Assembly: GCA_903881265.1 (NCBI GenBank)
Contig: CAIRSV010000196.1
Coordinates: 1 to 8,153, forward strand
DNA from: an uncultured Bacteroidota bacterium
GTDB lineage: Bacteria > Bacteroidota > Bacteroidia > Chitinophagales > Chitinophagaceae
Direction: 5' to 3'
DNA: 8,153 bases
The notes beneath the pieces were generated by a model that saw only the letters and a list, made by a program, of their open reading frames with translations, was not told where the DNA came from and searched no databases. The translations under genes and the position numbers were made by a program. This document shows, piece after piece, positions 1 to 6,559 of this stretch (position 1 is the stretch's first letter; each line of letters opens with the position of its first letter).

Positions 1-215
1 CCGCCACCAATACTAAGCCATTGACGTTTACGGCCTATTCCGTGAAGGTATTGGATATTAGCGCCTGCTCCCCAATGTGGGTTGCCATAATAGCCCAAAT
101 TTCCGTACACAGCAGCCTCTGCAGTTCTCTTCTTTAATTTCGCTCTCATGTATTGGGCTTCAGATGGTATCGCCATCAATGCCAATAATGCGCATACGAG
201 TATTCGTTTTAACAT
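1..215 (-). CDS. Partial exported protein, probably an outer-membrane beta-barrel
   Basis: This is the first 71 codons of a minus-strand gene whose 3' end lies beyond the left edge. It starts with ATG at 215. The N-terminus is a classical signal peptide: MLKR, then a hydrophobic stretch (ILVCALLALMAIP), then SEA before Q21, which gives a plausible signal peptidase I site after residue 20. The mature part starts with a basic stretch (RAKLKKR). It continues with alternating aromatic and glycine residues (VYGNLGYYGN, GAGANIQYLHGIG, QWLSIGGG), which resemble the first strands of a Bacteroidota outer-membrane beta-barrel. An AAAGGA sequence lies 5 bases before the ATG, a good Shine-Dalgarno match and unusual for this phylum. 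The signal peptide is clear; the barrel assignment is an inference from composition, and no family can be named from this fragment. Confidence 0.75.
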   Translation of the reverse strand, partial: MLKRILVCALLALMAIPSEAQYMRAKLKKRTAEAAVYGNLGYYGNPHWGAGANIQYLHGIGRKRQWLSIGG

Positions 216-260
216 AATCGTCCTTTTGTTCTAAACTCTAAAAATAAGGTGAGTATCATA

Positions 261-268
261 CAAATGCA
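261..268 (-). promoter_or_regulatory. Weak candidate -7 box for the exported-protein gene
   Basis: Read on the minus strand this is TGCATTTG, one mismatch from the Bacteroidota -7 consensus TAnnTTTG. It lies about 46 bases before the ATG at 215. Two runs of eight or nine A/T pairs (272-280 and 297-304) lie directly upstream and could act as curved or UP-like DNA. No TTG at the expected -33 distance is visible. This is a tentative call based on position and partial consensus. Confidence 0.25.
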
Positions 269-335
269 ACTATTTTTTTTAAATAATGCTATTTACTTTT
301 TTTTAGCGTTCTGTGGAGGCAATATCAGTGGGCTG

Positions 336-363
336 TCAGATTGTAATGTGAATGAGAATCTGA
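336..363. repeat. Imperfectly placed inverted repeat between glmM and the exported-protein gene
   Basis: TCAGATT (336-342) and AATCTGA (357-363) form a perfect 7-base inverted repeat around a 14-base loop. It lies 40 bases downstream of the glmM stop codon. There is no T-run on the glmM side, so a rho-independent terminator is not well supported. A second short pair (AGTATA at 372-377, TATACT at 387-392) is closer to the stop codon and mostly A/T. Besides the candidate promoter, I see nothing else in the 187-base gap at 216-402. Confidence 0.3.
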
Positions 364-402
364 GCTGTAAGAGTATATGCAGATTTTATACTGCGTCTTG
401 TT

Positions 403-1788
403 TTATCCTCTCATTAATTCGCTGATATCCATCATCAGTTTCTTCGCGATATTATTGGCTGTATTTTCAGAGGTGCTTTCAGCATAAATACGAATGATAG
501 GCTCTGTATTGGATGTGCGCAGATGAACCCATTCCGAATCGAAATCAATTTTCAAGCCATCTTCCGTATTGATAGGTTGGTTCTTGTATTTTTCTTTAAT
601 GCCAGCAAATATTTTCTTGATATCGATCTCCTTGTCGAGTTCAATTTTATTTTTAGACATATAATAATCCGGATAGGTGCGACGAAGGTCAGAAACCGGT
701 TTGCCGAATTTAGCAAGGTGTGTCAGAAATAATGCAATACCAATCAATGCGTCCCTGCCGTAATGTAGCTCAGGTACTATGATACCGCCATTGCCTTCGC
801 CGCCGATAACAGCGTTCACCTCTTTCATTTTCTTAACGACATTTACTTCGCCGACTGCACTTGCAAAATACTCACCACCATGCTTGACGGTAATATCTTT
901 CAGCGCTCGGGTACTCGACATATTCGAAACGGTATTGCCTTTGTTGTTCGATAAAATATAATCTGCAATGGCAACCAAACTGTATTCTTCGCCGAACATC
1001 GAACCATCTTCACACACAAAACAAAGACGGTCAACATCTGGGTCTACCACAATACCCAAATCGGCTTTTCGTTTGACTACCGTGTTTGAAATTTCATTCA
1101 GGTTTTCAGGAAGTGGTTCAGGATTATGATTGAATTTGCCATTCACGTCGGCATTGATGACGTCGATTCGAGTAACACCCAATTGTTCCAATAAATAGGG
1201 AACAAACGTTGCTCCTGTGCTATTGATGCCGTCGACGACAATGTGGAAGTTCTTTTTTTCAATGGCTACTTTGTCTACAAGCGGATGTTGCAAGATAGCA
1301 TCCACATGTTTTTCTTTATAGCTATCATCGTGGCTTACCGATCCAAGTTTGGTAACATCAGCAAACACAAAATCAGCTTGATTGCCTTTCGTTAAGACCT
1401 GTTCGCCATCTGTGCTAGAAATAAATTCACCGTCGTGGTTGAGTAATTTTAATGCATTCCATTCGCGTGGATTATGACTGGCAGTGATAATGATACCGCC
1501 GCCTGCTGCTTCCATTTTTACCGCCATTTCAACTGTCGGTGTGGTACTAAGGCCCAAGTCGATTACTTGAATCCCTAAGGATTGTAGCGTATTGACGACT
1601 AGATTGCTAACTATTTCGCCGCTGATTCTTGCATCGCGACCTATTACAATCTTCGGATTTTTTGTTTTTTCAACCACCCAACTTCCGAAAGCCGCACTAT
1701 ATTTTACAATATCGATTGGGGTTAAGGCTTCGTCTGCTTTGCCGCCAATGGTTCCTCTGATGCCTGAAATAGATTTTATTAATGCCAA
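403..1788 (-). CDS. glmM: Phosphoglucosamine mutase (archaeal/Bacteroidota-type GlmM)
   Basis: This cytoplasmic enzyme interconverts glucosamine-6-phosphate and glucosamine-1-phosphate, the step before GlmU in UDP-GlcNAc synthesis for peptidoglycan and lipopolysaccharide. Numbered from the proposed start (461 residues), the alpha-D-phosphohexomutase signatures are in order. They are SISGIRGTIGG near the N-terminus, the phosphoserine loop TASHNP with Ser104, the Mg-binding DPDVDR at 249-254, the sugar-binding GEGNGG at 330-335, and the phosphate-binding RTSNTEP at 424-430 in the C-terminal domain. The NTEP loop and the TASHNPREWNALK context match the archaeal GlmM/phosphomannomutase branch common in Bacteroidota, not E. 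coli GlmM. The frame has no ATG before residue 92. The choice is TTG at 1788 (MALIKSISG, matching the family N-terminus) or TTG at 1812, which lies inside a -7 promoter box. I chose 1788. Phosphomannomutase or phosphoglucomutase activity cannot be excluded from sequence. Confidence 0.93.
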   Translation of the reverse strand: MALIKSISGIRGTIGGKADEALTPIDIVKYSAAFGSWVVEKTKNPKIVIGRDARISGEIVSNLVVNTLQSLGIQVIDLGLSTTPTVEMAVKMEAAGGGIIITASHNPREWNALKLLNHDGEFISSTDGEQVLTKGNQADFVFADVTKLGSVSHDDSYKEKHVDAILQHPLVDKVAIEKKNFHIVVDGINSTGATFVPYLLEQLGVTRIDVINADVNGKFNHNPEPLPENLNEISNTVVKRKADLGIVVDPDVDRLCFVCEDGSMFGEEYSLVAIADYILSNNKGNTVSNMSSTRALKDITVKHGGEYFASAVGEVNVVKKMKEVNAVIGGEGNGGIIVPELHYGRDALIGIALFLTHLAKFGKPVSDLRRTYPDYYMSKNKIELDKEIDIKKIFAGIKEKYKNQPINTEDGLKIDFDSEWVHLRTSNTEPIIRIYAESTSENTANNIAKKLMMDISELMRG

Positions 1789-1809
1789 AACTTCTGATTT
1801 TAATGTGGG

Positions 1810-1817
1810 CAAATGTA
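1810..1817 (-). promoter_or_regulatory. glmM promoter, -7 box
   Basis: The minus strand reads TACATTTG, a perfect match to the Bacteroidota -7 consensus TAnnTTTG. Its last base is 22 bases before the TTG start at 1788, which implies a leader of roughly 15 bases. No TTG is seen at the usual 19-21 base spacing upstream, so the -33 element is poor. The same extended sequence occurs in the opposite direction at 1983-2002. Confidence 0.6.
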
Positions 1818-1860
1818 CAAAAAATATTAGTCTGAGCCTTTGGAATTGTGCGCAGGTAGC

Positions 1861-1873
1861 TCATTGTCAATGA
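1861..1873. repeat. Short palindrome in the divergent intergenic region
   Basis: TCATTG and CAATGA form a perfect 6-base inverted repeat around a single T. It lies about 45 bases upstream of the glmM -7 box. It could be a regulator half-site pair, but a palindrome of this size can occur by chance in 200 bases. Confidence 0.25.
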
Positions 1874-1983
1874 TAGTGTGGCGATGAAAGTCAGGTAGAT
1901 ATTGGCGTTTGGACGATTATGCGTTGCCTGCATCATTACCTTAATTCGTATTGCCATTTCACCTTTCATATTGGTACTAAGAG

Positions 1984-1991
1984 TACATTTG
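1984..1991 (+). promoter_or_regulatory. Methyltransferase-PAP2 promoter, -7 box
   Basis: TACATTTG is a perfect match to TAnnTTTG and ends 19 bases before the ATG at 2010, giving a leader of about 12-15 bases. A TTTC at 1964-1967 is the nearest -33-like sequence, with a short 16-base spacing. The layout mirrors the glmM promoter. It also argues against the longer TTG-initiated reading frame from 1902, which starts upstream of this promoter. Confidence 0.6.
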
Positions 1992-2009
1992 CACAAATTA
2001 AAGACACGC

Positions 2010-2741
2010 ATGAAGGATTGGTTTGAAGATTGGTTTGATTCGCCGTATTATCATCTGTTATACAAAAATAGAAGTGATGTTGAAGCCAAGGAATTTGTTG
2101 ATACCATCGTACGCCATTTTCATCTTGGAACAGAAACTGTCCTTCTTGATTTGGCTTGCGGAAAAGGGCGCCATTCGATTGCCTTCGCTGCGCACGGTCT
2201 CGATGTGACCGGTGTTGATTTGTCGATGAATAGTATCGAACATGCTAGTCAATTTGAACAAGACAAACTTCATTTCTATGTCCATGATATGAGACATACG
2301 TTTCGTGCAAATTATTTTGATATCGTATGTAACCTGTTTACAAGTTTCGGCTATTTCAACTCAGCGCACGATAACTTGCTTGCGGCGCAAAGTATGTTTC
2401 ATGCGGTTAAAAAAGACGGCTTGGTATTGGTTGATTTTGTAAACCGAAACGATGCAATCCGCAGTATTGATTCGAAACGTGATGAAGTGATTGAAGTCGG
2501 CGATGTTACGTTTACTATCAATCGTTCGTATACTGCACAACGATTTGTCAAGAAAATTACAATTGATGATCAGGGCAAACAATCCTGTTTTGAGGAATCA
2601 TTGAATAGTTTTACACTCGAAGAAATGAATGAGATATTTAGCGCAGCCGGACTGACACTGCTTGAAACCTTCGGTAATTATCAGCTGTCGCCCTATGATC
2701 CCGAAACGTCAACAAGGATGATACTAGTATTTAAAAAATAG
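2010..2741 (+). CDS. Class I SAM-dependent methyltransferase
   Basis: This is a 243-residue soluble protein with a Rossmann-type methyltransferase fold. SAM-binding motif I is VLLDLACGKGRHS (44-56), with the glycine-rich turn at 50-53. The end of strand beta-2 carries the acidic residue expected to bind the ribose (GVDLS, Asp70). Motif IV-like residues FDIVCNLFTSFGYF (103-116) follow, then a post-strand KKDGLVLVDFVN (134-145) typical of this fold. The substrate is unknown: small-molecule, lipid or quinone methylation are all possible. I chose the ATG at 2010 because the N-terminus MKDWFEDWFDSPYYHLLY resembles a Bacteroidota methyltransferase family as I remember it, and because a -7 promoter box lies 19 bases upstream. 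A frame extension from TTG at 1902 adds 36 unconvincing residues. The stop is followed after one base by the PAP2 gene, so the two are very probably co-transcribed and perhaps translationally coupled. Confidence 0.88.
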   Translation: MKDWFEDWFDSPYYHLLYKNRSDVEAKEFVDTIVRHFHLGTETVLLDLACGKGRHSIAFAAHGLDVTGVDLSMNSIEHASQFEQDKLHFYVHDMRHTFRANYFDIVCNLFTSFGYFNSAHDNLLAAQSMFHAVKKDGLVLVDFVNRNDAIRSIDSKRDEVIEVGDVTFTINRSYTAQRFVKKITIDDQGKQSCFEESLNSFTLEEMNEIFSAAGLTLLETFGNYQLSPYDPETSTRMILVFKK

Positions 2742-2742
2742 C

Positions 2743-3339
2743 ATGGTTGAAATTATCCAACATATCGATGAGAGCATTTTACATGGCATACATGTCAGCG
2801 GTGGTAATGCATGGCTCGATCAGGTTATTCCTTTTTTTAGGAATCCCTATTTTTGGTCGCCTATCTATTTATTTTTGCTTGTCTTTATGTGGAAGAATTA
2901 CGGTAAGCAAGGAATGGTATGGTGTCTTTTTTTTCTTGTGACGTTTGTGTTTTGCGATTTTATCAGTGCGAGTATCGTAAAGCCTATGTTTCACCGATTA
3001 CGTCCCTGTAATAACGAGATGCTTCCTTTTTCTATTCGGCAACTCATTGCGTGTGGCAGTGGTTTTAGTTTTCCATCAAGTCATGCAACAAATCACTTCG
3101 GGTTTGCATGCTTTATGATCACAACCCTTCAACACCGTTTCAGGATTGTACGCCCCTTGGTGCTTTTGTGGGCGCTATTAGTATGTTATGCGCAACTTTA
3201 TGTCTGCGTTCATTATCCAAGCGATATTTTAGGCGGGGCCTTATTGGGAATTGTCATCGGTTGGCTTTTTGGTCGGTATTTTACTAAAAGATTTGGGAAT
3301 TTGGGTAACAAGCCCGTGTTTATAGATGCTTCAGAATAA
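2743..3339 (+). CDS. PAP2-family membrane phosphatase
   Basis: This 198-residue integral membrane protein has the three-part acid phosphatase/vanadium haloperoxidase signature. Motif C1 is K80-x6-R87-P88 (KPMFHRLRP). Motif C2 is FPSSH (110-114) with catalytic His114. Motif C3 ends in H157YPSD161, with His157 as the expected nucleophile. Hydrophobic segments lie near residues 37-50, 58-80, 118-130, 136-156 and 162-178. Family members remove phosphate from undecaprenyl diphosphate, phosphatidic acid, PGP or lipid A at the membrane surface. The usual SR-x5-H form of C3 reads AQ-x5-H here, so the signature Arg is Gln151; this may be a lineage variant. The gene starts one base after the methyltransferase stop codon. 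Undecaprenyl-diphosphate recycling would fit a locus near glmM, but the substrate is not readable from sequence. Confidence 0.92.
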   Translation: MVEIIQHIDESILHGIHVSGGNAWLDQVIPFFRNPYFWSPIYLFLLVFMWKNYGKQGMVWCLFFLVTFVFCDFISASIVKPMFHRLRPCNNEMLPFSIRQLIACGSGFSFPSSHATNHFGFACFMITTLQHRFRIVRPLVLLWALLVCYAQLYVCVHYPSDILGGALLGIVIGWLFGRYFTKRFGNLGNKPVFIDASE

Positions 3340-3379
3340 TTGGATAAGAGCGTCTGTCCTATTCGGCAAACAATAATTT

Positions 3380-3394
3380 TTTCATCACATGAAA
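3380..3394. repeat. Palindrome overlapping the HU/SPOR gene promoter
   Basis: TTTCAT and ATGAAA form a perfect 6-base inverted repeat around CAC, directly between the likely -33 region and the -7 box at 3400. This placement is where a repressor would block RNA polymerase, but the repeat is short and A/T-rich and may be chance. Confidence 0.3.
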
Positions 3395-3399
3395 GATGC

Positions 3400-3407
3400 T
3401 ACATTTA
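3400..3407 (+). promoter_or_regulatory. Candidate promoter of the HU/SPOR-comEC unit
   Basis: TACATTTA differs from TAnnTTTG only in the last base and ends 31 bases before the ATG at 3438. A T-rich stretch (3377-3382) lies 17 bases upstream in place of a -33 TTTG. The 98-base gap after the PAP2 gene suggests that transcription restarts here, although read-through from the upstream pair remains possible because no clear terminator is seen. Confidence 0.45.
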
Positions 3408-3437
3408 CAATCACAATTCCCCAACAAGTAAAGACAA

Positions 3438-4391
3438 ATGGACATCAATAAATACATCGGAAAGTTTCTGTTAAAGAATAAATATTGCAGCCTGCCAGGC
3501 TTAGGTGTATTTGATTTGAAGAAAGAAGGAGCCCAGGCGAATGCGTCGAGTGAAACAATTTCTGCGCCTGTTTATAAGATTACATTTACACCGGTAGGAA
3601 GCATCGATGATACGTTTGCTTCGTTCATTGCCACAGCTGAAAATGTGAGCATCAGTAACGCCTCGAATAATATTAAGGAGTATTGTAAAAATGTCAAAGA
3701 GGAATTGGCGAAGTCAGGAAAATATGACATTGAATTTTTAGGTCGTTTCAGTCTGTCTAACAACAAAATTATATTTCATCAATCCGATGATTTAGATATG
3801 GGGGTTGAGCCAGCACCTCTTGCACCTTTGGTGGAGAAATTGAAAGCCCCAGAAACGCCTGCCAATAAACCTGATTATAGTTACCCTCCTGCTAGAACAC
3901 AACGAGATATTCCTATATTGAAAATTGCAGTGCCTATTGTTCTTGTTGTGTTGCTCGCTGTCGGCGCATATTTTGGATATGACTATTATCAAAAAAATAA
4001 AGATGTAACCCCAGTAGAAGCCACTATTCCAGAGCCGGCTCCTGTTCAGGTGGATACATTGGCCACCACCATAGTGCCTGATAGTTTACATCGTGCCGAT
4101 TCAACAAACGCTGCCACTGATACTGCAATGCAAGCGGCTTCGAATAGCGCTGCGCAAACAACTCCACAAGCGGCCTCTTTCTATAAAGTAGCGATCCTTT
4201 CATTCGAAAATGAAGCAGGTGCCAATGGAAAAGCAACGAAGTTGAAAAAATATGGTAATGATGCATCGGTTGTCAGTAATAATGGACGTTTTTTTGTCGT
4301 CATTAATGCGTCATCCAACGATACGACCAAATTGGTTGATTCGCTTCGACGCTTTTTTAATCCTAGAGGCCAAGTCTTTATTATGAAATAA
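3438..4391 (+). CDS. Membrane-anchored protein with HU-like (CCDC81-type) N-terminal domains and a C-terminal SPOR domain
   Basis: This 317-residue protein has a layout known in Bacteroidota. Residues 1 to about 60 (MDINKYIGKFLLKN, then LPGLGVFDL) and about 62-118 (including FLGRFSLSNNKIIF) resemble the paired bacterial HU-CCDC81 domains. A proline-rich linker follows. One transmembrane helix lies at about 159-180 (IAVPIVLVVLLAVGAYFGY). A low-complexity Ala/Thr/Pro/Asp region spans about 188-245, and a SPOR domain fills 247-317 (SFYKVAILSF near its start, GRFFVVINA in the middle, GQVFIMK at the end). SPOR domains bind denuded glycan strands at division sites. The inferred topology is HU-like part in the cytoplasm and SPOR part in the periplasm. 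The N-terminal fold is related to HU, but DNA binding is not shown. comEC starts 11 bases downstream, so the two probably share a transcript. Confidence 0.85.
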   Translation: MDINKYIGKFLLKNKYCSLPGLGVFDLKKEGAQANASSETISAPVYKITFTPVGSIDDTFASFIATAENVSISNASNNIKEYCKNVKEELAKSGKYDIEFLGRFSLSNNKIIFHQSDDLDMGVEPAPLAPLVEKLKAPETPANKPDYSYPPARTQRDIPILKIAVPIVLVVLLAVGAYFGYDYYQKNKDVTPVEATIPEPAPVQVDTLATTIVPDSLHRADSTNAATDTAMQAASNSAAQTTPQAASFYKVAILSFENEAGANGKATKLKKYGNDASVVSNNGRFFVVINASSNDTTKLVDSLRRFFNPRGQVFIMK

Positions 4392-4402
4392 ACTATGGGG
4401 TA

Positions 4403-6484
4403 ATGAATACGTTTTGGAAAGAGGCTCCTTTTTTACGAATCTTATTACCCTTCATCGTTGGTATTTGTTTCTTTCTATTTTTCCCTTCTTCGTTATGGTG
4501 GCCTTCAGCGCTATGTGCTCTGTTGTTTAGTATTGCAGTCGGTGTCTTTTCTTTTTTGAGTGATTTTAATAGAGTCAGACTAGCGTTCTTAAAAGGGATT
4601 TTCATACAAGGGATGCTCGTGTCGTCAGCCTACTTGTTATGTAGTATCAATACGATGTCATCCTCATCGGCGTGGTATAAACATCGATGTAGACAATTCG
4701 ATTTTGCCGTGGTAAGATTAACAGAATCGCCGCAGGAAAAAGCAAAAACCTGGAAGGCAAGTGTAGAAGTTATTCAGCTAGTAGGACATACAAACGTTAT
4801 TCAAACAACAGGACCGGCATTGGTCTATTTCAAAAAATCAAGTCAATCGGCACGTCTACAAGAAGGCGATCAGGTGCTTATCAGAAACAAGTTTAACGAT
4901 ATCAAATCGAATGGCAATCCGGGTGAATTTGATTATGCAGGCTATTGTGCCAATAAGCATATTTTTCAATCCGCTTTTCTTAATGCGAATGATTGGAAAC
5001 CTTCCGTACCTCAACAGTCTGATTGGCATACTTTTTTTGGTCATATGGGCGCTGTGACACGCACTCAATTGAAACGTTACATCCACGACAGTACCTCATT
5101 GGGTATCGCCGAGGCTTTGCTCATAGGCTATCGCAGCGACATTGATCCGTCGGTTTGGCAGGCTTACTCAAACACGGGTATTGTGCATATCATCGCTATA
5201 TCAGGTATGCATATGGCGATGATTTATATGAGTATACGGTGGTTGTTGTTTCTTATACCTTGGATGAAGCGAAAACGGATATTGTCATTGGGTATCGCTA
5301 TTGCATGTATGTGGCTGTTTGCGGGCATCACAGGCCTGCCGCCTTCGGTCACTCGAGCCGCTATTATGTTTAGTCTCTTAGGTATCGGCGAAATGCTAGA
5401 CCGCGATATTTCAGGGTTCAATAATTTGGCAGCATCAGCGTTTTGCTTGTTGTGCATTAATCCGTTTTGGATTAGCGATGTGGGCTTTCAATTGTCGTAC
5501 TTGGCTGTACTTAGTTTGATGATTTTTTACAGTGTGATCTATCATCGTTTGTATATCGCCAATCCCTTGCTTGATGCCGTATGGAAGCTTATGGCCGGAA
5601 CATTGGCCGCGCAGATTCTAACGTTCCCGTTATGTGTGTATTATTTTCATCAGTTTCCTTGGTTATTCTTATTCACAAATCTCCTTGCTGTTCCGGCAAC
5701 CACTTGTATTTTGTATGCCGAAATCATCCTTGTGGCATTCAGCAGTATACCATCTGTTGCAACGCTATTGGGGACTCTTATCTCGCATTCGATTACCTGG
5801 CTTAATCAGGGCATCTTGTTTGCAAGTCGCCTGCCATTTGCAGTTTGGAAAGGTTTGCAGATTGATTTCTTTCAAATGATATTGCTCTTTGTGATTGTAT
5901 GTGTAAGTGGCATTTGGCTAATGAAAAAAAAGTCGACATTTTTCCCTTATGCGCTTGCTTTCTTGTTGATCTTTCTTTGTTCATGCACTTGGAAACAAAT
6001 TGAAACCCTGCAACAAAAGCGCTTTGTCGTGTATAATATACCCAAACAAAAATCGATCGAATTTATTCAAGGGAATAAACACCTATCTCCCGATGATGAG
6101 GCGATGAACCGAGATGTTGCAATAAAACAGTATATCTTACAGCCATCCTATGTACATTTCGGGATTGATGCAAACGATACGTCGATTGTGGCCATAAGAA
6201 AATCGGAGAGTCTTGATATGTTTCAATTTGGTTCGACGCTTATTGCACGTGTAAAACGGACTAATTTTCATTGTAAAAAAATAATGCCTGTTGATTACTT
6301 GATTTTTAGCGAACAATCTAAACCTGATGTTGCCTGGGTCCAAACAAATTTCAGCACCGCACAAATTATTTTAGATAGCAGCATTCCTTTTTGGACGACA
6401 GCCGCTGTTAAGAACGAATTCTCCGCAATAGGCATTCCAGTGCACGTGGTATGCGAGGATGGCGCCTTTGAAATTGGATTGTAA
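4403..6484 (+). CDS. comEC: ComEC/Rec2-family DNA uptake membrane protein, degenerate C-terminal domain
   Basis: This 693-residue polytopic membrane protein fits the ComEC channel that moves single-stranded DNA across the inner membrane during transformation. Residues 10-80 hold about three N-terminal helices. Residues about 95-195 form the OB-like periplasmic domain (DUF4131 type), ending with the typical NPGEFDYAGY (172-181). Residues about 235-510 are the Competence core, with HIIAISGMHMAM (262-273) and TGLPPSVTRAAIM (310-322) as its hallmarks and multiple helices. After a last hydrophobic pair (about 490-530), residues 535-693 resemble a metallo-beta-lactamase-like domain. It has no HxHxDH metal motif, so nuclease activity is unlikely; as far as I recall, many Bacteroidota ComECs look like this. 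It ends with GIPVHVVCEDGAFEI. The start ATG is 11 bases after the HU/SPOR stop codon. The family is firm; actual competence of the organism is not shown. Confidence 0.92.
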   Translation: MNTFWKEAPFLRILLPFIVGICFFLFFPSSLWWPSALCALLFSIAVGVFSFLSDFNRVRLAFLKGIFIQGMLVSSAYLLCSINTMSSSSAWYKHRCRQFDFAVVRLTESPQEKAKTWKASVEVIQLVGHTNVIQTTGPALVYFKKSSQSARLQEGDQVLIRNKFNDIKSNGNPGEFDYAGYCANKHIFQSAFLNANDWKPSVPQQSDWHTFFGHMGAVTRTQLKRYIHDSTSLGIAEALLIGYRSDIDPSVWQAYSNTGIVHIIAISGMHMAMIYMSIRWLLFLIPWMKRKRILSLGIAIACMWLFAGITGLPPSVTRAAIMFSLLGIGEMLDRDISGFNNLAASAFCLLCINPFWISDVGFQLSYLAVLSLMIFYSVIYHRLYIANPLLDAVWKLMAGTLAAQILTFPLCVYYFHQFPWLFLFTNLLAVPATTCILYAEIILVAFSSIPSVATLLGTLISHSITWLNQGILFASRLPFAVWKGLQIDFFQMILLFVIVCVSGIWLMKKKSTFFPYALAFLLIFLCSCTWKQIETLQQKRFVVYNIPKQKSIEFIQGNKHLSPDDEAMNRDVAIKQYILQPSYVHFGIDANDTSIVAIRKSESLDMFQFGSTLIARVKRTNFHCKKIMPVDYLIFSEQSKPDVAWVQTNFSTAQIILDSSIPFWTTAAVKNEFSAIGIPVHVVCEDGAFEIGL

Positions 6485-6503
6485 CAAATACTGCCTATTT
6501 TTG
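6474..6503 (+). promoter_or_regulatory. purH promoter
   Basis: TTG at 6474-6476 and TATTTTTG at 6496-6503 are separated by 19 bases, which fits the Bacteroidota -33/-7 arrangement closely. It overlaps the last codons of comEC. The -7 box ends 57 bases before the purH ATG, leaving a leader of about 50 bases. This suggests purH is expressed apart from comEC. Confidence 0.6.
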
Positions 6504-6514
6504 CGCGAAATTAT

Positions 6515-6546
6515 ATGGCCTAATGGCTTATTTCCCTCAAACGTAG
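6515..6546 (+). other. Two overlapping mini reading frames in the purH leader
   Basis: In the predicted leader, ATG GCC TAA (6515-6523) overlaps, through TAATG, a second frame from 6523 encoding MAYFPQT and ending in TAG at 6544-6546. That stop is 13 bases before the purH ATG. A leader peptide that tunes purH translation is conceivable. No ribosome-binding site is visible, and frames this short arise readily by chance. Confidence 0.2.
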
Positions 6547-6559
6547 ACAATCTCTTTTC

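Larger units (their letters stand above)
1799..2002. repeat. Inverted pair of a 20-base promoter element flanking the divergent intergenic region
   Basis: The minus strand of 1799-1818 reads GTACATTTGCCCACATTAAA and the plus strand of 1983-2002 reads GTACATTTGCACAAATTAAA, 18 of 20 bases identical. Each copy holds the -7 box of one divergent gene (glmM to the left, the methyltransferase to the right) and runs on into the presumed transcription start. The similarity goes well beyond the TAnnTTTG consensus, which fixes only six bases. The 164 bases between the copies contain no convincing gene or RNA. Confidence 0.7.

Noticed and set aside
372..392. AGTATA/TATACT hairpin just after glmM as a terminator
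   Set aside because: The stem is six mainly A/T pairs, competes with another small hairpin (GCAG 379-382 with CTGC 391-394), and has no following T-run on the minus strand.
1789..1812. Longer glmM starting at TTG 1812
   Set aside because: This TTG is part of the perfect -7 box TACATTTG, and the eight extra residues precede the normal family N-terminus.
1818..1982. Possible tRNA or small RNA between the divergent genes
   Set aside because: No tRNA T-loop signature, cloverleaf pairing or terminator was found, and the only internal structure is the short palindrome at 1861-1873.
1902..2009. N-terminal extension of the methyltransferase by 36 residues from a TTG start
   Set aside because: It would start upstream of the -7 promoter box at 1984-1991, and the added residues resemble no methyltransferase N-terminus, whereas the ATG at 2010 gives a plausible family start.
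1697..2011. 104-residue minus-strand reading frame crossing the divergent intergenic region and the glmM start
   Set aside because: It runs through both divergent promoters, overlaps glmM in another frame, and shows no domain-like pattern.
5980..6000. LCSC in ComEC as a lipobox
   Set aside because: It lies at residues 525-528, at the end of an internal membrane helix, not after an N-terminal signal peptide.
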